From Cephalopachus bancanus (Eukaryota; Chordata; Mammalia; Primates; Tarsiidae), in contig JAPVLO010000276.1 in the NCBI GenBank assembly GCA_027257055.1, positions 1,302,001 through 1,366,000 on the forward strand: a DNA stretch of 64,000 nucleotides, in the 5' to 3' direction. Below, piece by piece: positions 11,381 to 24,474 of the stretch; the first letter of the stretch is position 1; the number at the start of each line of letters is the position of its first letter. The notes under the pieces are model-generated. The model saw nothing but the letters and a program-made list of their open reading frames with translations, was not told the origin of the DNA and did not search any database. Position numbers and translations under genes: made by a program.

Positions 11381-11560
11381 AGTGGTTCTCAAATCTGTCT
11401 GATTGTCTGATGATTGATTCCAGGGCAGGTTTTAAAATGCGGATTCTAGGTCCTACACAAGACCTACTCAATCACAATATTCAAGGGGCAGCCTGCACAA
11501 GGGTATTTTGAAAACACTTCCTATGTGGTATAGATGATCAACAAGCTTTAGGAACTGCAA
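11381..11560 (-). mobile_element. MER5A-like hAT-Charlie relic
   Basis: Begins CAGTGGTTCTCAAATCTGTCTG, the canonical MER5A terminus, and continues with GGCAGGTTTTAAAATGCGGATTC. It is the third MER5-type copy in 600 bp. Confidence 0.7.
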
Positions 11561-11909
11561 TATGCTTCTAGTATAGTTTTCCAGGCTCATTTCCCATTAT
11601 TTCAACCAACAAACCTGTCTCATACTAGGTACTAGGGAAACAAAGATGAAAACAGTGCCATCCTTACATTAAGAGTCTGGCAAGATAAATAACAAGAACT
11701 AGAATATTCAGACATAGTCTAAGCATTCACACTTCTGCTAAAGGTCTCTTTTTAAGAACGTTTAGGTCCCTCAGCACCCCCTCATTTTCTGTCCTGATCA
11801 ATCAAGTCAGACACCTTCTTTGTCCCATTTACGCTTTCATATTTATCTCTTCAAACTTACTCTGCTTGGTTATTGAAATAGATCCAGAAGTGAGAAAGGA
11901 TTTACCCAA

Positions 11910-12105
11910 AGGGAAATAAAACAATAGTTGACATTTATGTAGTGACTGCCATGTGCCAGCCATTGTTCTAAGCACTTTACATATGCAATCTTTTTAAAAA
12001 TCTCAAAATAACCTTAGGAGAAAGGGATTACTATCCCCATTCTGAGGACCAGGAAAGGGGGGCACAGAAAAGTTTGGTAACTTGCCCAAAGGCATACCAA
12101 GCAAA
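11910..12105 (+). repeat. MIR SINE fragment
   Basis: TTATGTAGTGACTGCCATGTGCCAGCCATTG...GCACTTTACATATGCAATC...AACTTGCCCAAAGGCATACC matches MIR core and tail. Confidence 0.8.
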
Positions 12106-12419
12106 GTTTACCTATTTGGTTTTTTTGAGTTGGAGTCTCACTCTGTCACCCAGGCTGGAGTGCAGTAGCACACTCACTACCACCGCAGCCTCGACCTGCT
12201 GGGCTCAGGCGATTCTTTCATCTCAGCCTTCCAAGTAGCTGGAACTATAGGCATGCGCCGCCACGCCCGGCTACTTTTTTGATTTTTATTGTGGAGATGA
12301 GGTCTCACCAATTGCCCAGGCTGGTCTTGAACCCGTGGACTCGGGCAATCCTCTCACCTTGGCCTCCCAAAATGCTGGGATTATAGGCGTGAGCCACTGC
12401 GCCTGACCTAAAGTTTACC
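12103..12419 (-). mobile_element. Alu SINE with 10-bp perfect target duplication
   Basis: Reverse-strand Alu (12113-12409) between exact copies of AAAGTTTACC (12103-12112, 12410-12419). It inserted just after the MIR. Confidence 0.92.
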
Positions 12420-12993
12420 CTTAAGCTTTATGTCCAGTTTGTGACAGGTTGAAATTAGAATACTGTAACTTCTCATTCTCAGGCTTGTGCACCTTCCTGG
12501 TTCTGTCATTTGTGTGCTTGTTTCACAACTTAAAGTCAAGCATGAGGGCAAGGACGATGCCTGCATCTACCACAGTGCCTGGCAAGGGTGCAAGCACTTA
12601 GTGGGTGTTCGATAAATGCTTATTGGACGGGTTGTCACATCGTGGGGAGGGGAGGAACGGATAATGATGTGAACAGATAACAACAGATAAACAAGAGCCA
12701 CGTCCTGCAGGTCTCACGTCACCACTAGATCCCCCTGGCCCCCCCTTCCCTGCCAGAAGAAGGAGGACCCTCTGGCTCGCTTTCTGAACGGCCATCGCCA
12801 GTTCCAGCTCGGCCCGGCTCCGGCTCTGCGCTCTGTCCTCCCCGCCAGCAGGTGCCCCCAGACCCCCGGCTCCTCCTCTGCAGCCGTCACAGCCTCGTCC
12901 TCTCCCCCTCGTCCCGCCGCTTCCTGTTGCCGCGATCCGGGCGCTGAGCTACGGGCGCCCGGGCGCCCGAGGCTTCCCGGTGCGCTCCGCCAG

Positions 12994-15302
<2,309 letters not shown>

Positions 15303-15392
15303 TAGGGGATTTTCCCTTAGGGATTTATGATTTGGGGGTAGTCTTAGAAGGATGAAACTTTTAAACAGAACTTGTACAAGATTGAAGAATCA

Positions 15393-15730
15393 TTCCCACT
15401 ATAAATTGTATTTATTTATTTTTTATTTTTTGAGTTGGAGTCTTACTCTGTCGCCCAGACTGGAGTGCAGTGGCATGCTCCTGGCCACCACAGCCTCGAC
15501 CTGCTGGGCTCTGGCAATCCTTCCACCTCAGCCTTCCAAGTAGCTGGAACTACAGGCACGTGCTACCACACCCGGCTAATTTTTTGATTTATTGTAGAGA
15601 TGAGGTCTCGCCAAGTTGCCCAGGTGGGTCTCAAACCTGTGGGCTCAGGCAATCCACTCACCTCAGCCTCCCAAAGGCGCAGGATTACAGGCTGAGCCAC
15701 TGAGCCCGGCTTCCCACTGTAATTTGCATT
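15393..15730 (-). mobile_element. Alu SINE with long target duplication
   Basis: Reverse-strand local-type Alu (15413-15710). TTCCCACTATAAATTGTATT before it and TTCCCACTGTAATTTGCATT after it are the two copies of a 20-bp target site. Confidence 0.92.
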
Positions 15731-16076
15731 GGAGTCCTCATTCTTCTTTATTGTTAATTCTCTGGTATTGTATATGTCACCTATTGTTTCTGCTTTTCAT
15801 GACTCTCTACCTTTAAAGCACATTTTTAAATTGCTGGTTATAATGCACTCAATCAGAAATGTGAAAAAAAATAAAATCTTCCATTACCACCCCCAAACAG
15901 ACCCAAGTAGAACTGTATTATATGTATTTTTTGATGACTTGCAGTTTTTGCTGGATTATATATTCAAAGAATATCATATTTCCATGTGAATGTAAAAAGG
16001 ATACGATATTCCTTATCCCTTTTGATTGTTATTAGATGTACAAGTGTGAATTCCTTAAGTATATAAAAATTGTACC

Positions 16077-16471
16077 CCCTTGTATTAGCTGCTGTAACAA
16101 AATATCATAAGCTCTATGGCATAAACAACAGAAACTTATTATCTCACAACTCTGGAGGCTTGAAGTCCAAGATCAAGGCGTTGGCAGGTTCATTTTTTTC
16201 TGAAGCCTCTACTCTTGGCTTGCAGATGGCTGCCCTCCCACTGTGTCCTCACATGTAACCCCTGTGTTTGTATATGTGTGTCTGTGTCCCAATCTCCTCT
16301 TTTTTTTAAGGAAACCAGTCTTATTGGATTAGGACCCACCCCTAAAAAACAACTCCATTTTAACTTAATCATCTCTAAGGCCCTATTTCCAAATATACTC
16401 ATATTTGGAGGTACGTGTGATTAGGGCTTCAACATATGAATTTTTGAGGGACACAGTTCAGTCCATAACTT
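16077..16471 (-). mobile_element. MaLR (MLT1/MST-type) solo LTR
   Basis: TAGCTGCTGTAACAAAATATCATAAGC...GGAGGCTTGAAGTCCAAGATCAAGG...CACTGTGTCCTCACATG...TTCAACATATGAATTTTTGAGGG...TTCAGTCCATAAC is the reverse complement of a mammalian MaLR LTR in consistent order. No internal part is seen. Confidence 0.75.
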
Positions 16472-16574
16472 CCTGGAATATGATTTTTAAAAAAGTATTT
16501 CCTTAGATTCCCATATTGAGCTTCTGCATTGTCCCCAAAGTTGTCAAACTGAGATGAAAGTAACTCTTAAGCTT

Positions 16575-16800
16575 TGTGTTTTACATGAAGTTTCTTTTAT
16601 TTATTTATTTTTATTTCAAATATGTGGGGTGCAATTCAGATTTAGTATACAAATGGTCATTGTACAAGTACAAACCACTTCACCTGGTTTGAGATCAGGT
16701 TCCCTTATTTGATGTTATGTGTACCCCCCTTCCCCTGGCAGTGTACATGAAGGTTCTCAATGGTTTTAAACATGTCAAGTCTTTCAACCTTTGTTCTTGG
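16575..16800 (-). mobile_element. L1 3'-end, lineage-specific type
   Basis: TATGTGGGGTGCAATTCAG...TATACAAATGGTCATTGTACAAG...ACCTGGTTTGAGATCAGG matches, with divergence, the antisense L1 tail at 57003-57315 and the sense one at 45880-46045. A T-rich run at the left is the poly(A) tail read backwards. Confidence 0.65.
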
Positions 16801-17229
16801 ATATAGGAACACACTAACTTTAAGGGTTCTCTCCAAAGTCTACTTTCAGGATGGGCAACCAGTGTGCAATACACTAACTCATTAAGCTAAGAAATTAATC
16901 TGACATTAAGGACAGAATGGCTCAAGAGCACGGAAACAGACCTTTAGCTGGTTAAAAAAAAGTTTTGGATTGTAATTGAAAGAACAAAACAATTTGATTT
17001 TATGCTGTTCCGTAGAGATACTGAGATTATTGCCTATGTTCATTGAAGGGTACAGACTCATTGAAGTCTGATTCATCAAAACAGCATTTCCTGGGACCTG
17101 AACATCGTGTGGTTTGATAGAGACCAAGATTTTAGACTTTAGTCTTTCTTTGGTCATCACTAAAAACTATGCACCTGTCATTGTTTTTGTTTTCTTCAGT
17201 GATTCAGTAAGGTTTGAAAGACAATATAG

Positions 17230-17832
<603 letters not shown>

Positions 17833-19560
17833 CCAAGGCTTGCTCCAGATAACAGATTGGGTTAAGTTAGCCATGGGAACCAGGCTGGATATATGACTGT
17901 TATGGAGTTATGTGTATAACAAACTTAGCTTTCAAAAAAAGGGCTAAACTTATTGATCAATTTGGTCAGTCTTTAAGCCAAGTGTATACCAGTATTAAAC
18001 ACTAACTTGTGTAGTGGCACAGTTGTAGAAGGTGAGACTTCTCAGTGGTAGTGGGGAATAAGTCAGAACTGTGAAGTGAGTACTCTTGGCACCTGTTTTC
18101 ATGTGTAGTAACCTGAGTCCTCTTGTCCCTGGGAGGTTCGATATTCAGACAGCTTAGAAAGGAACTCAAAAAAGATGAGTGCTATTTTTTTCCTTTGAAA
18201 AGCAACTCCTTCAACAGACACTTATTCCTGCTTTCTGCATAGCAGTTTATGTAAGTTCATCCCATTTACTATAAAGTGAGGGACTTTCAGGAAGAGACAT
18301 GCTTTTGGCATTCTGAACATTGAATCAGGGCATTGGATCTGTTTAAACAAAGGGGATAGAAGAGTGGGAGTGAAACTATGGCAGTGGTGGGGAGTTAGTT
18401 ACTGAACCTCCCTTTACCAACTGTCAGGTGTCCCCAAGACCACCACTAGGTTTCATGATTCTCTAGGAGGACTCAGCATATAGTCTTACTCCTAGTTTTG
18501 ACTTACTATAGTGAAAGGGCATAAAGCAAAATCAGCAAAAGGGATAGATACCTGGATCAAAGTCCAGGAGACACTAGGCACAAGCTTCCAGAGTCCTCTC
18601 CCATTGGGATCATGCAGGATGTGCTTAGTTCCTTTAGCAGTGACGTGTAGTAACATGTGAATTGGTTGTCTACTGGGGAAGGTCATTACAGACTCAGTGC
18701 CCAAGGTTTTTATTGGGGACAGGTTGGTATAGGCAACCCCTGCCTGGCAGATAACAAAATTCAAGACTCCCAAAAGGAAAGCAGTGTTTGGCATAAACTG
18801 CATTATTTATACAGTTTAGGCACAGAAAGCCAGTCCTATCAGTTAATGGTAGGAGCCCTCCCAAAATCTAAGTCCCCAGATGCCGGCCAAGGGCCAAGCT
18901 TAAATCAGGCCTTTCCAAGGACAGCAGTTCAGGCCTGCTATGTTAACTCTTTTCTGCACAAAAACCATGGAGCTAGGGTTTTGGATTCGAGATAAATGAG
19001 GTGTGGGTAGATTTACCGAGTCCTGTTATACGGGTTCTGCCCTACCAGGAAAACTATGCCAGTTCTCAGGGCTTTTGTGCATTAATCTCCTAGGCATTTG
19101 AGGCTACGACTAAATTCCATAGGGATTTACCATGTGGATTCCACTGTGCTTGAGATGGCAGTTCAGATTTCAGCTCTGCTGTACATATTGCAAACTAGAA
19201 CCAAAGACTTTAAAGTGTGTACTGGCCTCAGGGTGATGAGGCTAATTTGTTTATTTTTCATTTCAGGTACATTCCCTTTAAGTACTCTTACTACTTTTAC
19301 TTCTTTTAGAAAGATACCACTCTGTGGACAAACTAATATGACAAGGCCAGTCTTGGGGAAGAGAAATATTTCTTAGTGCGATAGTCTCTAGGGGAAGCAA
19401 GAATATAAGCTTAGAACAAGGTGTTACGAATCAAGCATTTCTGGGTTCTTTTAGATAATTTTGCTCTTCACTTGCCAGATCATTTGGGCAGGTTATTTGC
19501 TTATTCTTTGTCTCAGTTTAAACCTGTTGTGAATAAATGAAATACCCTGTTTGGGTGTTT
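17833..19560 (+). other. TLCD5: TLCD5 3' UTR (extent inferred)
   Basis: Repeat-poor sequence directly after the stop. The first AATAAA I see is at 19532-19537. Longer forms ending further right are possible. Confidence 0.45.
19532..19537 (+). terminator. TLCD5: candidate TLCD5 poly(A) signal
   Basis: AATAAA in the context GTTGTGAATAAATGAAATACC, followed by a GT-rich GTTTGGGTGTTTC. Used site unproven. Confidence 0.4.
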
Positions 19561-19898
19561 CATAGAGACATTATGTGGCATTTTATTAATGGAGATATTT
19601 AATGTAGGGCTTTTATGAAAAAAATGAAGTATTATTTATTTATGTATTTATTGTTTATTTATTACTACCATGTTATTTAGATCAGTGGTGATTGAGTAGC
19701 TCAGTTGCTGAGCAAGTATACGGTGCTACTGAAGTCAAGTCTGAAGGTCAATAGAAAATATCAACCCATTCTATGGCTGCTGGTAACACCTAACAAGGAG
19801 TGGTCTTGAAAATGGATGTCATTGGCCACAAAAACCAGACATGAAGGAATGGTTGGAACAGTGTAAAGTCATCTCTGCTAATAGAGAATTATCTTTAT

Positions 19899-20201
19899 TT
19901 ATTTATTTATTTTGAATTAGAGTCTCACTCAGTTGTCCAGACTGGAGTGCAGTGGCCACTCCCGGCCACCGCAGCCTTGACCTGCTGGGCTTCAGCCATC
20001 CTTCTGCCCCAGCTTTCCAAGTAGCTGGAACTACAGGCGCGCACTACCACGCCCGTCTAATTTTTTTTTTTTTTTTTGATTTATTGTAGAGATGAGGTCT
20101 CGCCAAGTTGCCCAGGCGGGTCTCAAACCCGCGGGCTCAGGCAATTCACTCACCTCGGTCTCCCAAAGTGTGGGATTACAGGCTGAGCCACCGAGCCCGG
20201 C
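19899..20201 (-). mobile_element. Alu SINE
   Basis: Reverse-strand local-type Alu, complete in both arms, with a TTTA-rich tail. Imperfect flanking AGAGAATTATCTTTAT and CGAGAATCATGTTTAAT are the probable target duplication. Confidence 0.9.
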
Positions 20202-22113
20202 GAGAATCATGTTTAATGACAGGTTAACAGCAGGTCTTTTAAACTGATTTTAATGTCATTTGATTAGAGAGTTTTGCTGGGCATTGAATAATCTGACAGA
20301 TAGTATCTTCATCTCTTTTTTTCCCCTATGATCAGTGTCCCTAAAATGCTGGTGAGCTTCTTTCCAACAAAATTGTGGTCAAAGTAGGATGCTGGGGAAT
20401 GCTGATTTTAGCAAAAGCCTAGTAGAAAAGAGTGGCTTGGCACATTAGCTTAAAAAAAAATAAAGAAAGAAAAAGCTGGCTCTTGAATTTTGGCACAGTG
20501 CAACCTGTTCCATACCAGACAAATGAATAGACTTAAGCTGGTACCAATTCTTTTCTCCCTTGCTCCTCAGAAGTGAAGGGATAGCAGATCTGCTGTTTTG
20601 GGGCCACTCTCATGGGAATGTATGTAGTAGGTTTTTTTGAATGATGGGAAAACTGAGTAATGAATAAGGGAAGGGAATCCCTCATTTCAGCTTTCCTTGA
20701 TGTTGTAACTAATAAGTATGAAGAAACCTCTGAGGAAAATGTGAACTGAAGATGACTCAGCAGTTAAGATGTTGAGTTTTGGCACCACAGGTAAATGAAG
20801 GGCTAATGAATGTGTGGTATGCTTGGACAAAATGAAGTACTCATTTGCATTTGGATTACTATGTAATAATAACTAACACTGTTCAGGAAGGACTTATATT
20901 TCAGTAAGATTTGTACTAAATTTTATAAAAGTAAAACAACTCTTTATAAATCCAGCGTCTGCCTTTATTTCTTTGTTGTGATTTTGTTAAGAAAAAAAGT
21001 TTTTTAAAGCCTTTTGACTTGTAGAAATGTTGCCCCATATTCATACTTACTGGTGAGATAGCTCTAATCTCCTGTTTATCATGTCACTCCTGCTATTTTT
21101 TTTATTTTGGGGGTAACAATTGACATACAGAAAAGTTTGCCAAAAGAGAGATGAAGAACTTAATTTTTTTCTTGTTCTGCCACCTGTTTGGGCAGTTGCC
21201 TTGAAAATAGTGATGTCAAGTGAATCGACATCAGAAACATCAAGACAGCTGGAGGTCTTGCTTTCAGAACTGTACTACTAGTGCCTAAAACAGTCTGGGA
21301 CACATATTAGATACTTAACGAACATGTTGAAAGAATGGCTGAGAGCAGGAAAATGTGATTTAGAAAAACCCTCAATGGAAAACCTCAAACAGCATGTCCA
21401 GTGGATTGGGTCATCGATGCCACTTTTTCTCTGTAAAGGACTACTTACCCCAGGGAGCATATTCCACCCAGACTGGCTTGACTTTGTGAAGGCATTCTAT
21501 TGATAGAGCCTTTAGAACAGTTGAGCTACCAGCAGCTGTAAAGAGGCTTTCAGGGGATGGTTTTATTTACTTATTTTTATCATTAATGCTTTGTGAATGA
21601 CTATAGAGATTTTCATCATTTAAAAAATTAGTTCCGGAACGAATAACCACTGGCTTAATTCAATCCTTTGCTTACCATCTTCTAAAGCTTTCCCACAACA
21701 AAATGCCTTCTTTGCTAGAACCTTGGGTCTGTTTAAGTTTGGAAAGATCTTGAAAGCAGCTTGCCAAGAGGTTTTGTATGCAAGGAAGAGAGGTGAATTA
21801 GGAAACTTTCCCAGTTTGTTTTATTCCTGAAGCTTTAGTATTGAGGCTTCCCTTAAGTATTAAGAGGAGAAATCATTTTAAAATGCATGATTTGATGAGT
21901 CATTGGGTTCGATTAATTTGATGCTTACACTATAACATTATTAGAATGAGGGAAATAAGCTGTTTAGTACGTTTAAGAAAGTTTTGTTAAGTTTGGGAAT
22001 AAGGTTTGCATTTTGGCCATTGTATATAGGTGAATGGAATTCGTTCAGTTCCATGTAAACACTCCATTTGATTTGGGAGAGTTTTCAGGACAGAAATGTC
22101 ATGTTAGGATACA

Positions 22114-22126
22114 CCAGCAGGTGGCA
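22114..22126 (+). promoter_or_regulatory. candidate CTCF binding site
   Basis: CCAGCAGGTGGCA fits the CTCF core CCASYAGRKGGCR at every position. It lies about 0.75 kb left of the ARHGEF12 CpG island, between two genes. Occupancy cannot be judged from sequence. Confidence 0.4.
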
Positions 22127-22849
22127 ATGTGTCTTGGTCTCATCATTAGGAAAGTGGCTTGGAACCCTAATCTGCTTCTATTCTTTCCAAAAATAAACAT
22201 TACAAAATTAGTTGGCTGTGTCCCGAACTTGAAAAGTCGAGCAATAGTCATCTTTGGCCTCTGTTTATCTTTTCCTTTTTTTCGCCCCCTTCTAACGTCA
22301 GCCTTAGCTCATGCATCTATTCAGGGATAATGATCCTTTCATGAACTGTTTCGGAATGACTTTTAGAAACAGCATTGTTAAGAGGTAATTGTTTCCTCTC
22401 TCCAGATCCACTGTTTATTAGATTTGATTTGCTACTTGATTTCCACAAAATGGCTGCAATCCCTTGCCACCAACGCGGTTTTAAGCTCAAAAGCCTGAGA
22501 ATAGTTTCATCAAAAGGATAGCCACTTTAGCCGTTTGCGGAAAGAATTGAGGAACTAAATTTGTATGTGCTACTTCAGTAGCCACAACACTGAATTATTC
22601 AATCATAAAACTAGGTGGAAGTCTAAATCTCTCTACCCAGTAGACAAAAGGAAAACAAACAAAACAACAACAACAAAAATTGAAAAATGACGGGCGCTCT
22701 TCAGAGAGAAGCGTAATGCTATTTACTGGAACTGGATAAATCTATTTTCCCCCATTTCCTTCCCCTCGTTAAGTCGCTATGGAAAGCACCACGCTTTCTC
22801 CATTTGGCAAATCATACTTTTCATTTTGCCAAGGCAGAAACAGCCTAAA

Positions 22850-24310
22850 AGCAGTACGCAGACCGAGAGATCCCGGCTCGGGTCCCCACTCGGTCCCTGG
22901 TCCCGCGTCCTCCCTGGGGCGCGGTCAGCAGGTGCCCAGGTGAGCAGCGCCGCGACCTCCCGGCGCCGGGGTTGGCTTCCCCGGAGGGACGGTGGACCGC
23001 GCCTCCCGCGACCGTCGTCCAAAGCCATCCATACGTGCCGTCGGAAAATACGGGGGACAAATACATTTCCTCAAGGAACACAAATTTCCAGGACAAGGGG
23101 GCGGGGGAATTCCCAAAGAGCCTCATCCCGAGCTCCTCGGGTTTTGGAGCTGCTCTCAGGCGGTCTCGGGTGAAAGCTGACTTAGCACGAGCTAGATCCA
23201 AAGTGCACATCCCAGGCACCCAGTGGTCTGGGGGGTAGGGGTGCGGGGGAGCTGAGACTCCCGAGCCGGGCCGGTTTCCACCTCCCTCCGCTCCGCAGAA
23301 CTACTTTTTCGCTCCCCCACACCGACAGCCCTCCGGCGGAGGCGTCCGCGCGGGGGCGGCGCGCACCCGAGGGCGGGCGCGGGGGCAGCGGGCGCGGGGC
23401 GCCGAGCGCGGCGGAGGGATCCCGGGTGAGGCGGCTTCCCGAAGTCAGAGGGGAGGCGGCCAAAAAAGTCGGCGGGGGAGGGGAAGAGCGAGCTCGCGCT
23501 GGACGCGGCCGGGGCCGGGAAGACAGAACCGGAACCGGAACCCGAGCGCGCGCCCACAGCCGCGCGCCCTCCTCCCCCCGGCGCCGGCGGTCTCCACCGC
23601 CGTCCACGCGCGCTCCCGCGAGGGCCCCAGAACCCGGCGAGCCGGCCCTGAGCGGAGTGTCGCCGCCGCCGCCGCCGCCTCCGGGGCCGAGGCTGCCTAG
23701 GCCGGGCCGGACGGGAACCTCGCGCCCCTCGCGGGAACCGCCGCCTACCCGAGCGTCGGGGAGGAGCCGCCGCCGCCTCTGCTGACTGCGGAAGAGTCCA
23801 GGCCTCCAAGGGATGGGGAGCAGCCCGCGGCGCTGAGAGACGCGGGTCCCTGTCACCTCGGGCTGCGGGACCCCCTCTCCCGGCACCCGCAGCTCGTCCC
23901 GGAGCCTGGTGGGCGCGGCGAGGGAGACGAGAGGAGCCCCCGGGCCTGGGGACATGGAACCGCGCGAGCCTGGCGCGGGACGGCCCGAGACGCGGCCGAG
24001 GCAGCGGCCGCGAGAGGCCGGCAGCCCCAGATAGAGAGCGGGGACGAGAGGGCCCGGCTGTGCCTGGCGGGGGATTGGCGGCCCCGACACTCCCGAGGAG
24101 GAGCCCATCCCGCCCCGGCCCCGGGAGGATCTCCGGGTCCCCTTCCCACGGCTGCTCTCTCCGAGGAAGTTTCTCCCTGCGCCTTTGGAGGATTCGTCGC
24201 GATCCCTGGGACTCGCTCTCTGGCTGATTCTCTCCGTTTGTTTTGGGAGATAACTCGTTTTGCTCCGGCCCGCGTCCCCTGACCCCTTCCCATCGGATGT
24301 TCTAGATGAC
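22850..24310 (+). promoter_or_regulatory. ARHGEF12: CpG-island promoter and leader region of ARHGEF12
   Basis: About 1.4 kb of very GC-rich, CpG-dense, repeat-free sequence ending just before the first coding exon. It includes many GC boxes and no TATA box. A (CGC)6 run lies at 23661-23679. The transcription start is presumably within the right half, which would make the segment up to 24442 leader sequence. Large open frames on both strands (for example 23182-24468 on the minus strand) are GC-rich shadows. Confidence 0.8.
23661..23679. repeat. (CGC)n trinucleotide run
   Basis: Six uninterrupted CGC units plus a partial unit in the ARHGEF12 promoter/leader CpG island. Confidence 0.9.
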
Positions 24311-24416
24311 TGAATGGAGTTTTGAGTTGGACTTCGGTGTCCCGGACGGAGTTGGGCCTGATCCCAGAGCACTGGGGGTGGGGTGGAGGTGTTACTGTAA
24401 AATGCAAGTTGGATAA
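24306..24416 (+). promoter_or_regulatory. ARHGEF12: upstream ORF in the ARHGEF12 leader
   Basis: ATG at 24306 opens a 36-codon frame closed by TAA at 24414-24416, 26 nt before the ARHGEF12 start. A three-codon ORF (24314-24325) overlaps it in another frame, and ATG-TTC-TAG lies at 24297. If these are in the mature leader they could lower translation of the main frame. Coding of a stable peptide is not claimed. Confidence 0.4.
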
Positions 24417-24442
24417 GGGAGGACCTCTCGCCAAGGGCCCCA

Positions 24443-24474
24443 ATGAGTGGCACACAGTCTACTATCACCGACAG
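24443..24474 (+). CDS. ARHGEF12: ARHGEF12 first coding exon
   Basis: ARHGEF12 (LARG, leukaemia-associated RhoGEF) is a cytosolic/membrane-recruited exchange factor. It couples G-alpha-12/13 and plexin-B signals to RhoA through PDZ, RGS-like and DH-PH domains. Only the first 32 coding bases are here: ATG then SGTQSTITD and two bases of an Arg codon, followed by a GTGGGT donor. This is the known N-terminus of the protein, and all domains lie beyond the window. The start ATG context (CCCCAATGA) is moderate. Placement after a CpG island and downstream of TLCD5 matches human gene order. Confidence 0.93.

Larger units (their letters stand above)
8206..12779. other. POU2F3-TLCD5 intergenic region
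   Basis: No gene seen. It contains two reverse Alus, two MIRs and three MER5A-like DNA-transposon relics (listed separately). About 8.2-8.8 kb, 9.15-10.19 kb and 12.42-12.78 kb hold no feature I can name. Confidence 0.7.
19561..22849. other. TLCD5-ARHGEF12 intergenic region
   Basis: Contains one Alu (19899-20201) and a CTCF-core match (22114). The remainder shows no gene or repeat I can name with confidence. Confidence 0.6.

Noticed and set aside
23182..24468. 428-codon open frame on the minus strand
   Set aside because: It lies in the ARHGEF12 CpG island, where GC richness removes stop codons. The product is Arg/Pro/Gly low-complexity text, and an overlapping 205-codon frame exists in another register.
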